Assembly (NCBI GenBank): GCA_016714445.1
Contig: JADJNF010000008.1
Span: forward strand, 620,001-684,000
Length of the DNA stretch: 64,000 nucleotides
Direction of reading: 5' to 3'
From: Saprospiraceae bacterium
Lineage (GTDB): Bacteria > Bacteroidota > Bacteroidia > Chitinophagales > Saprospiraceae
Shown: positions 9,796 to 18,136 of the stretch, in pieces
Layout: each line of letters opens with the position of its first letter
Numbering within the stretch: position 1 is the first letter of the stretch
The notes under the pieces: model-generated
Database searches by the model: none
What the model was told of the DNA's origin: nothing
The model's input: the letters and a program-made list of their open reading frames with translations, nothing else
Made by a program: the position numbers and the translations under genes

Positions 9796-12700
9796 TTATC
9801 TCACAATAACTACCTTCTTTGCAAATGGATAATTATTTATCACCACCTTAAGTATATAACTGCCGGGAGCGAGATGAGATAAATCAATGGTATTGTCCCT
9901 AAGTTCAGATATCTCATAGATTAACTTTCCGTCCAAACTTCTGATTTCAACATGTTTTACACCATTGAAATCTGACTCTATCGAAATTATTCCTGTTGTT
10001 GGATTCGGGTAAATTCTAACATTTTCAATTTTAGATAATTCTTCTGTTGGTACTGTTAATGAACCATTGGTAATTATTATGTTCAGTTCTGCACCATCTT
10101 TATTCTGAAAATATCTACTGACTGGATCATTTGTTATTTCGATTGGTCCCATTCCCTTTACTGATTTTGACTTCAAACTTATGGTAAATAGCCTAGTATC
10201 ATCCGACAATGTAACCGGTGTCGGAGAATCCCAAATGAATCCCGTTTTACCCGCCTGTGTAGTATTAAAATTATCATTTGTTATCCCCAGTGTTGTATTC
10301 ATATTCTTTATAGATACAAAATCAGCCAGTGTTTTATCCCAGTTGATTGAAAACTGTCCTGCTACAATTTCTTTGAACTGTTTTACTGTTACATCTATGT
10401 CAAAATTTTGATTTCCACTTACATTTCCTGAATCAACTATAATATTTATATCAGCAGCACTTCTGTTTGACACCGATTCAGTAACATTGGACGGGTTATT
10501 GCTTAAATTCACATCTCCTATTTTTACCCCAATAAAATTGAGATCTGTTACGTTTGAATTCAAATTAGTAATATTTACAGTGCTTGGTATTGCTGATGAA
10601 AATGGATTGGCAGGATCTGAGAAAACATGTGACGTGGGTATAAATGCCCATGACTCACTGTTTGTAAACTGGCTAATTAAGGATAATATTAATCTCCTGA
10701 TTTCTGTTACGTCTCCTGTATTAACAGCTTTGCTTGCATTTGCATCTGCTGCTATAATTTTATAAGGACTATTTAATTTTTCCAATGATAATATATGCCT
10801 CCTGATAGCAGTTACATCCCCTGTGTTTACACCATTTACATGATTTGTATTTTTTGATGGAGTAATGACATAATTTAAGTTGCTCTGTAAATCTTCAAAA
10901 CAATACTCTCCATTTGAATTTGTTGTTGCTATAGAGTTCTTACCTCCTGAAAGTGTTACTACTACATTTGCTATCGTAACATTATCTTCTCTTGTTATTT
11001 TCCCGCAGAGTTTAAAGGCAGTTGCTCCTATACAATAACTACCTCCTATTACGGTTGGTATTACTTCAATATTATTTTGTTCTGCTGAAATTGCTGTTGG
11101 CGTATTTATGATTACAATTGCAGAACTACCTGTAAATGAAGATTTTAATCTGACTTTTACTATCATTACTATACTGTTGTCTGCCAAATCAATGGCAGCG
11201 GATGGATTATCCCAAGTCACTGTAGCAGATGATGTTGATATTAAGCCGGTATTTAAATCTCCTGATACATTGCCCTTTTCAATGCTGATTATATCTGCCC
11301 TAGCCGCGTCATTTATTTTCAGAGAAAACTGAAAGGATGATACTTTAGAAAAGTTTTTAACCCGAATCGGAATATCTATCGTTTGATTGATTGCTCCACA
11401 TACATTATCATCAAGATCAAATGTAAGGGTGCTTGAACTTCCCCCGGGCGTAAATGACTTGCAACACCAATACCATGCTTTATTGGATGGATTGTAATAG
11501 CGTATATATATTTTGTATGTACCCGTGGATGGTAATGAAGTGGTAAGGTTATTTCCGGTTCCCAACTGAACATTTTCCCTAAACCAGGTTATATTTTGGG
11601 CAGTATTATCTGTGCTTAAAATATAATTACTTCCGCTCGGGATTATTGTAATTTTGTCATTACAATTGGCCGGATTGCACCACCAGAATCTATAGCAGCA
11701 GATCCACCACCTTCCTAGTGCATCTCTGTATCTTACTGTTGCCGTCCTTAAAAAACATTCTGTACCACTTAGGGGATAAAAATTGCTTTGTACTCCTGAC
11801 CCAAGGGCCTGATTTGTTTCATCAATTACCCAACTCATGTTTTGATATGTCTGATCCAACTCAAATTTGAATCCACTTCCCTCAGTATAGGTAACTTTGA
11901 TTTGATTACAGTTAAATGGATTACAGAACCATATCAAACGACAACAAACTTTCCACCTTCCGGATGCGTCCCTATATTTAACAGTTATCCATCTTTCTAC
12001 ACAGTTAATCGGATATGGTACAATAATCGTTGCGGAAGTTCCTAATACAGTATTCGGTGTATCATCAAAATACCAGGAAATATTGGTTGCTCCAGCCTCT
12101 TCTAATCTAAACTGAGCGTTATCATTCGAACTACCATAGTACACATTTCCAAAACAATCATCAGGTGCACACAAATATATTCTCAGACAGCAGATCCAAT
12201 ATCTCGTTCCATCAAAATATCGCACACTTATGGTTCGCCACCCACATGGATTAACAGGAAGTACAAAGTTGCTTGTCGCAGTTGTACCAATACTTTGACC
12301 CGTTTCATCCAAAATCCAGCTTATCTCTGAAAAACCTGCGGGCAAGCTGAACTGATAGCCTGAATTTTGCACATATTTCCAGCCAATATTTGTGCAGGAA
12401 AATGGATTTCCACCTCTGATGGTGATACACTTATATGCCAGACATCCATTGGGTTTGAGATATGGAAAACAAATGACATAGTCTCTGTCTTGTGGTAATG
12501 CAATCGTTAAATTTGCAGCACCCGTACTATTAGTCACTGGTACATCGTCCAACAGCCAAGGTTGTCCGGGTGCGATTGTTATATTATTGCTTTCTATAGT
12601 ATATTGCAACGTTGTTTCATTTCCTCCAAATCTCGGTCTAAGCATACCATCATGTGGTTCAAATACCGGTGTACATGGATTTAAATGTATACACCAGCAA

Positions 12701-15700
12701 TAACAATATACAAAACACCCTATTCTTATTTCTACACAAATGATATAATTTCCATAATTGGGATAGGTATAATTAATACTCTGCGATGTGGAAGTCGCGC
12801 CATCACCAAATTTCCAACTATAAGTAGCCTGATTATTTCCTGGATTTGGAAGAGAAATGGTGACTGTTTTATCGTTTAATACAGGCGTTATTTGATTGGT
12901 AATATAAACCGGTGGTACTGTTCCTGAACAGGCAGAATTATTTCTGCAAAGCTTCAAACAATACGTTGACATTCCGCAACCATTTGAAATAATAAGACAT
13001 ACACTTATGCATTTACCAGAAGGAATGGAAATTACCGGTGAAGTAGAATTTACATTTCCTGTGATAAATTGTACTCCTGTATCTGAAAACTCCCATTTGA
13101 TATTGGAAACATTTGTTGAACCGGAACTATTCAATGTAAACGTACTGTTTGACGCATTATTTGTTGCAGCAAAGTATGCAATTGGGCCTCCATTGCACGG
13201 ACCTATGACTATAGTTTGACAACACTCATACACTAATAGTCCACCAAAAAACAATTTATAACAAACTGTATACGATCCATTGGATGGAAATAAAATAACC
13301 GGGTTTAAAGACGTTGATGTTGTATTATCCACATATTGAACATTGGCATTGTTGCTTACCGTCCATTCTGCTGTATAACTTGAACGCAAGTGTGTTGGCT
13401 CATCATTATCACAATATTGGCTAAAAAAGTTGATGGCTCTTGGTGTTCCATATTTAGGGATATATTTAAAGCACTTCAAACAACCATCACAATAATCTCC
13501 TGTACAATCACCCAGCTGCCATTCATTTTCTGTATATCCGGCCTTTCTTGCGAAACACGGATTGGAGTAAACTTGTCCGTTAACACATACTGGATTATAT
13601 TCTTGTGTGCAGGGTGCTAAAGCGTTTGATTCCTGGTAACAAATATTATCAATATGGTAATCTGTGTTGGTTGTATTTGCAATAGAATAAAAATTCAGAT
13701 CAGTAATTTGATTTGAACCAAAATCTGTTCTTTTATGAACAAACTGTCTATTGTTAAATATTTCTATCGATCCATTTATAGTACCTATTTTAGGTTTAAT
13801 AATAATGCTGACTTTAAACCATGTGTTCTGTGGATATTGAAGACTAGCCACCTGTACTTCGCCGCTGGACTGTGTCGGAGTGACTACATTTAGCGTACCA
13901 TTATTGTATCTGGCTATAAATGCATAAACACTGGCTGAATTGGTCTCCAATCCCCAGGCGCCAGACTTTCCAGTAGGTATATACATCATCCATTCAATTC
14001 TGGTGGGTGAAGTTATTGTTCTGGAAATATTATAGTCAATGTTGGATGTATTTCCGAATTTTACAGATTTTAATCCATTCGCTGCAAATGCATTGACTAC
14101 CTGAGCCTGATGACTGGTGTTATTACTTGTAAATAATGAAAATTGAGGTGATGCTTGTGGAATAAGATTTCCGGTATTCAAATTTTCGAAACCTGCACAA
14201 TTGGTATATGACGGAACAAATACAGGACAAAATTCGCAAATTACAGTGGATGGACAAACTATTTCTATATCATAATTCCCCGTTGTTTCCTGATAACCAT
14301 CTATTACAATAATGTATTGTCTCCCTGCTTCACCATCAAAGGTTAATACTTCTGATTGTCCATAACCATTAGTACTTACAGCTAAACAATTAGTGTGATC
14401 ACAACTTAAAAATACGAAAGCGTCAAAATTTTCACTGGATCCAATACCTGTAACATTTACTGTAACTTCACCATTTACATCAGGTGTAAAAGTATAAACT
14501 CTTTCACGACCTGTACATCCGGCTCCTGAAGGAAGAGGTAAAGTACTTCCTGCAATATTAGGCGATGGTCCGCAATAAATTGAAACATTATTAGCCCCAT
14601 TAGCATTAGATTCGTTGATCAACTTATCTCCACATCTAAGTACGCCAGGGTTTGTACAAACAAGATCATTACAGTGTAAACTCAATTTGAAACTTCCAAC
14701 ATCATCGGTTTGACCGGCATTCTGCCAGTGTTGACCATCAACCACTATATAATATGTCCCCGCCGGAAGGTTTTTTACATATATATATTCAGTATCAAAT
14801 CCAGATCCGTCAATAGTGCTTATACCCCGTGCAATACATGTGATATTAGGATTGTTTGTATTTGGAGGTACGTTGGCAACGACAATTACAGGATTACCTG
14901 ACCATGCTGCCCCACATTCACTCAATAAAAAAATGTCCAGATCAACATTAGGTGTTGATGTCCAAAGATGTATTTGGGCATCTCCTCCTGTATGATTAAA
15001 ACTGTATACCTTATCTGGTGCCCGAAAATCATTGCTGTTGCTGCCACCCAGGCAGGAACCAAAATCTGGTCTATAAAATTTAAAATTTTCTCCAATAGTA
15101 GTACCATTTATAGTCTGTCCACAAGAAATTGGTGTAGCATTTGTACAAGGACTATTATTTGTAGAACCGCAAAAAGAAAATTCCGAAGCAATATATCCTG
15201 CTACCATCGCTTCGCAATCGTTATTACCTGCTGGAATATTTGATAGGTTTAAACATTGAGGATTGTACTCCAGTGTGCAATTTACTTGAGCCCCATTATA
15301 AAAGTAGGTACATAATTTATCAATATAAAATTGTTCATTTAGTGCATTGGCATCAAAATTTGCATAGTCAACTTCTGTAATAGTTCCGAATGTGGAGACA
15401 TGGTCATAATTTCGAAATATCTGGAAAGAATTACCAATTCTAATTATAGATATTCTAAACCAGGAACCTTGTGGAAAACTAAAACTCTCGCCATTGTTTA
15501 CTGTACAATTACCTGACGTACCAAACTGTAGTTCCAGAACACTTAATTGACCGTCTCCCGCCAAAAGTGAAAATGTACCTCCTTTGCCAGAAGGTACATA
15601 CATCTTGAATGATGTTCGCTTTGGATCGATTAAATACTTCATGTCAACAGGATTGTTTACATTATATTGAAATCTTAATGAACGACTTCCACAGTTTACC

Positions 15701-15969
15701 GGTGTCGATACTACTGTTGCAGCTACTGGATTATATCCAGCACTGGCAAATAAGCTCCACCTGCCGCCTATTGGCATGACTTGGTTAGCATTATATGATT
15801 CAAACCCTTCACTTGCCCCCAAAGATACGGTGGTAACTTGTTCATCATCACAATTACACTGGCCAAAGACTTTTGATGAATTTAAAATTAACAAAGAAAA
15901 AATTAAGATAGTCCACATAGTTATATCTTGGACTATCTTTCTCGATAAGTTTACATTTTTTTGTTTCAT
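9796..15969 (-). CDS. 2057-residue secreted multidomain protein, T9SS sorting domain
   Basis: Signal peptide (about 1-36), then in order: a concanavalin-like domain (about 50-230) with a Kazal-like tail (CTLEYNPQC); two PPC-type beta domains (about 285-575); a second concanavalin-like domain and Kazal-like segment (to about 820, CTQEYNPVCVNGQVYSNPC); PKD-like domains (about 850-1180); four Cys/Trp-rich repeats of about 80 residues (about 1185-1505), each with a W-x-CC motif; a cohesin-like domain (about 1515-1650); a dockerin-like pair NTGDVTAIRRHILS / NTGDVTEIRRLILS (about 1715-1770); a second cohesin-like domain; and a T9SS type A C-terminal domain from VRIYPNPTTG (about 1980) to the end. 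Exported through the SprA translocon, probably to the cell surface. No catalytic domain was recognised, so adhesion or scaffolding is likely. Confidence 0.8.
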   Translation of the reverse strand: MKQKNVNLSRKIVQDITMWTILIFSLLILNSSKVFGQCNCDDEQVTTVSLGASEGFESYNANQVMPIGGRWSLFASAGYNPVAATVVSTPVNCGSRSLRFQYNVNNPVDMKYLIDPKRTSFKMYVPSGKGGTFSLLAGDGQLSVLELQFGTSGNCTVNNGESFSFPQGSWFRISIIRIGNSFQIFRNYDHVSTFGTITEVDYANFDANALNEQFYIDKLCTYFYNGAQVNCTLEYNPQCLNLSNIPAGNNDCEAMVAGYIASEFSFCGSTNNSPCTNATPISCGQTINGTTIGENFKFYRPDFGSCLGGSNSNDFRAPDKVYSFNHTGGDAQIHLWTSTPNVDLDIFLLSECGAAWSGNPVIVVANVPPNTNNPNITCIARGISTIDGSGFDTEYIYVKNLPAGTYYIVVDGQHWQNAGQTDDVGSFKLSLHCNDLVCTNPGVLRCGDKLINESNANGANNVSIYCGPSPNIAGSTLPLPSGAGCTGRERVYTFTPDVNGEVTVNVTGIGSSENFDAFVFLSCDHTNCLAVSTNGYGQSEVLTFDGEAGRQYIIVIDGYQETTGNYDIEIVCPSTVICEFCPVFVPSYTNCAGFENLNTGNLIPQASPQFSLFTSNNTSHQAQVVNAFAANGLKSVKFGNTSNIDYNISRTITSPTRIEWMMYIPTGKSGAWGLETNSASVYAFIARYNNGTLNVVTPTQSSGEVQVASLQYPQNTWFKVSIIIKPKIGTINGSIEIFNNRQFVHKRTDFGSNQITDLNFYSIANTTNTDYHIDNICYQESNALAPCTQEYNPVCVNGQVYSNPCFARKAGYTENEWQLGDCTGDYCDGCLKCFKYIPKYGTPRAINFFSQYCDNDEPTHLRSSYTAEWTVSNNANVQYVDNTTSTSLNPVILFPSNGSYTVCYKLFFGGLLVYECCQTIVIGPCNGGPIAYFAATNNASNSTFTLNSSGSTNVSNIKWEFSDTGVQFITGNVNSTSPVISIPSGKCISVCLIISNGCGMSTYCLKLCRNNSACSGTVPPVYITNQITPVLNDKTVTISLPNPGNNQATYSWKFGDGATSTSQSINYTYPNYGNYIICVEIRIGCFVYCYCWCIHLNPCTPVFEPHDGMLRPRFGGNETTLQYTIESNNITIAPGQPWLLDDVPVTNSTGAANLTIALPQDRDYVICFPYLKPNGCLAYKCITIRGGNPFSCTNIGWKYVQNSGYQFSLPAGFSEISWILDETGQSIGTTATSNFVLPVNPCGWRTISVRYFDGTRYWICCLRIYLCAPDDCFGNVYYGSSNDNAQFRLEEAGATNISWYFDDTPNTVLGTSATIIVPYPINCVERWITVKYRDASGRWKVCCRLIWFCNPFNCNQIKVTYTEGSGFKFELDQTYQNMSWVIDETNQALGSGVQSNFYPLSGTECFLRTATVRYRDALGRWWICCYRFWWCNPANCNDKITIIPSGSNYILSTDNTAQNITWFRENVQLGTGNNLTTSLPSTGTYKIYIRYYNPSNKAWYWCCKSFTPGGSSSTLTFDLDDNVCGAINQTIDIPIRVKNFSKVSSFQFSLKINDAARADIISIEKGNVSGDLNTGLISTSSATVTWDNPSAAIDLADNSIVMIVKVRLKSSFTGSSAIVIINTPTAISAEQNNIEVIPTVIGGSYCIGATAFKLCGKITREDNVTIANVVVTLSGGKNSIATTNSNGEYCFEDLQSNLNYVITPSKNTNHVNGVNTGDVTAIRRHILSLEKLNSPYKIIAADANASKAVNTGDVTEIRRLILSLISQFTNSESWAFIPTSHVFSDPANPFSSAIPSTVNITNLNSNVTDLNFIGVKIGDVNLSNNPSNVTESVSNRSAADINIIVDSGNVSGNQNFDIDVTVKQFKEIVAGQFSINWDKTLADFVSIKNMNTTLGITNDNFNTTQAGKTGFIWDSPTPVTLSDDTRLFTISLKSKSVKGMGPIEITNDPVSRYFQNKDGAELNIIITNGSLTVPTEELSKIENVRIYPNPTTGIISIESDFNGVKHVEIRSLDGKLIYEISELRDNTIDLSHLAPGSYILKVVINNYPFAKKVVIVR

Positions 15970-16201
15970 GATAGGTTTTGATTATTAATTTTAAAAAAGT
16001 ACTATTAATTTTAAACTCCAAAAGTGAGTATTTACTTTCATTCGATTTTAGCCCTTTTAAGCCCTTTTTTTAATCTTGACATAATTGCTTACTTTACTCT
16101 AACTATTACATCAATATAAGAATTATTTTCCTTTTGCTTATTAATGTTGCAATACCTTTGAAGGTAACCCAAGCATCTTCATAAGTTTTCAAAACCATAT
16201 T

Positions 16202-16600
16202 TCACACCACCAACCCAACCCTAAATGCCAGCGCCACCAGCTCTGCTACATTTCGTACATCCAGCTTTGAAAATATATTGGTGCGGTGGCTTTCCACCGT
16301 ATGTTTGGACAGGTTTAGTATTTTGGCGATTTCATCCGTGGTTTTACCATTACTTATCTGCTGTATGATTTCTCCTTCTCTCGATGATATCTTACTATGA
16401 ATCACCAAATGTTTTTCTTTAAGCATAAGGTGATGTATTTTCTGAATTCTGGCAAGGATTTTTTCAGGATTTTGATCTTCCAATATATTCCTGTTTCCAT
16501 TTTCAGAACCATTTTCGATACCTTTTTCAACCCTGATGGATTTTTCCACATCGAGTAGACTACGCGCAATCTCAGGATACGCCGCTTGCTTCATAAACAC
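16202..16600 (-). CDS. LuxR-family DNA-binding regulator
   Basis: 132 residues. The C-terminal half is a GerE/LuxR helix-turn-helix: SSREGEIIQQISNGKTTDEIAKI then LSKHTVESHRTNIFSKLDVRN. The N-terminal half is helical and shows no receiver Asp pocket or PAS signature, so the input is unknown. It may be a truncated response regulator, or a small regulator of the family common in Bacteroidota. It is divergent from the sigma-factor operon, with 295 bases between. Confidence 0.8.
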   Translation of the reverse strand: MFMKQAAYPEIARSLLDVEKSIRVEKGIENGSENGNRNILEDQNPEKILARIQKIHHLMLKEKHLVIHSKISSREGEIIQQISNGKTTDEIAKILNLSKHTVESHRTNIFSKLDVRNVAELVALAFRVGLVV

Positions 16601-16868
16601 CAGAGTTTAATGACAAAATTTATTCTCAACTTTCAACTACAAATAAAACTATATAGATTCGTCCTTCATTAGAGGGAAACAGCCAAATTTTAATCCGCGC
16701 TGGTCAAACTTTATAATATCCGATTAAAATTCAGGAATTAATGCTGCAGAATGAAAAAGGTAACCCGTGTGATTCAGATTTTTTTACTAATCTTATATTT
16801 TGATCCCATTTGTCTTGAAAATTAAACCAATTATTTGCAATAAATTATCCATTTGTCAGATTTGTTAT

Positions 16869-16876
16869 TAGTTTTG
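16869..16876 (+). promoter_or_regulatory. -7 promoter element of the sigma/TPR/CHAT operon
   Basis: TAGTTTTG matches TAnnTTTG and lies 19 bases before the TTG start codon, giving a very short leader. No TTTG at the ideal -33 distance was found. Confidence 0.35.
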
Positions 16877-16895
16877 CATAGCAAATCCCATAGAA

Positions 16896-17450
16896 TTGGA
16901 TTGGATTCTAAAAATCAAAACTGATGATAATCAAGCGCTGCGTGAGATATACGACTTATGCAGAGAAGAGTGTATCGCATGGCTCCAAAACGATTTTGGA
17001 TTGTCTGTACACGATGCCCTCGATGTATTTCAGGTATCTGTAGTGATTTTGTACGATAATGTAATGACCGGCAAGTTATCGACACTTACATCAAATATCA
17101 AAACCTATCTGAAAGGTATTGCAAAAAATAAAGCGCTGGAAATGCTTCGTAGCAGAAAAAATAGAATTATAGCAAATAAATATCCAGTCATGGCTCAGTA
17201 CGTTTTTGAAGAAAATGAAAAAGTCATCTTCGAAGAGCAATTATCTACAGCTTTGATGTCCCTTGAATTTCTGGGTGATCCGTGCAAATCATTACTTCAA
17301 CTCTATTATTACAATGATCTGAGTATGGAAAACATCACCTCAATCATGGGATACAAAAACACTGACACAACCAAAAATCAAAAATATAAGTGTCTGAAAA
17401 GGTTACAAAACATCTATTCTGAACATATAAATAAAATTGCATCAAATTGA
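16896..17450 (+). CDS. ECF-type sigma-70 family factor (TTG start)
   Basis: 184 residues. The N-terminal half has sigma region 2 features (LREIYDLCREECIAWL, DVFQVSVVILYDNV, IKTYLKGIAKNKALEMLRSRK). The C-terminal half has a region 4 helix-turn-helix (YYYNDLSMENITSIMGYKNTDTTKNQKYKCLKRL). No ATG exists in frame between the upstream stop (16869) and region 2, so the start is TTG at 16896. Its last four bases (TTGA) overlap the start of the next gene, as in sigma/anti-sigma pairs. It probably directs RNA polymerase to its own operon or to envelope genes; targets are unknown. Confidence 0.8.
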   Translation: MDWILKIKTDDNQALREIYDLCREECIAWLQNDFGLSVHDALDVFQVSVVILYDNVMTGKLSTLTSNIKTYLKGIAKNKALEMLRSRKNRIIANKYPVMAQYVFEENEKVIFEEQLSTALMSLEFLGDPCKSLLQLYYYNDLSMENITSIMGYKNTDTTKNQKYKCLKRLQNIYSEHINKIASN

Positions 17451-18130
17451 AGAGTAGTCAGGAAGATATTGGATTGTTGGAAGCTTACCTCAAAGGGAGA
17501 TTAAGTCCGGAAGAGAAATCGGCTTTGGAAGTTCGATTGGCAAACGAAGCGGATCTGAATTCAGACTATAGTGACCTGAAAGTCCTGTTGGAAGGCATGC
17601 GGATTTCAGTACTTGAAAACAAACTCGACATGCTGAAGGGTTTGGAAAACAGTATCCCGCCTGTTGCTCCAAATGAAAATAAAAATGATTCTCCACCTTT
17701 TTTCTTGTCCAAAAAATTCTGGATGGCGGGAATTATTATCATATTTCTGGCGATATTTGGATGGTGGATATTTAAGGAAAACAAATCTCATCTGTCAGAA
17801 GAATCAGCTCCATTATTTGCTGAAAAATTTGACAGAGAATTTATTCTTCATAGCATTGAGCGAAGTGCCGATGTACTGGATTCTTTGACTGTTGAACAAA
17901 AAATTGCCTATGATCTGTATGCTATTCAGGAATTTGAAGATGCTATTCCAAAACTTAATCAACTTTGGAAAATTCAAAATGATACCATGGCCTATTTTTA
18001 TATGGGTATAAGCTATCTGGCTACCGGCAATACATCTGAAGCAGAAAAAATACTGAGCGACAATGCCATTATATCAAATGCTTATTTAAAGCAAAAAGCG
18101 GATTCAATCCTTGCTGAATATAAAAAATAG
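17447..18130 (+). CDS. membrane protein with cytoplasmic helix region and periplasmic TPR; putative anti-sigma factor
   Basis: 227 residues. The start codon is TTG within TTGA, shared with the sigma factor's stop, which implies translational coupling. The N-terminal 85 residues are helical and charged (LEAYLKGRLSPEEKSALEVRLAN), like the cytosolic part of Bacteroidota anti-sigma proteins. One transmembrane helix (about 91-110, WMAGIIIIFLAIFGWWIF) follows. The periplasmic part carries a TPR-like unit (YDLYAIQEFEDAIPKLNQLW, AYFYMGISYLATGNTSEAEKIL). Position and topology suggest it holds the sigma factor at the membrane and senses through the TPR. No zinc-finger motif is present. Function is inferred. 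Confidence 0.65.
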   Translation: MKSSQEDIGLLEAYLKGRLSPEEKSALEVRLANEADLNSDYSDLKVLLEGMRISVLENKLDMLKGLENSIPPVAPNENKNDSPPFFLSKKFWMAGIIIIFLAIFGWWIFKENKSHLSEESAPLFAEKFDREFILHSIERSADVLDSLTVEQKIAYDLYAIQEFEDAIPKLNQLWKIQNDTMAYFYMGISYLATGNTSEAEKILSDNAIISNAYLKQKADSILAEYKK

Positions 18131-18136
18131 TATTTT

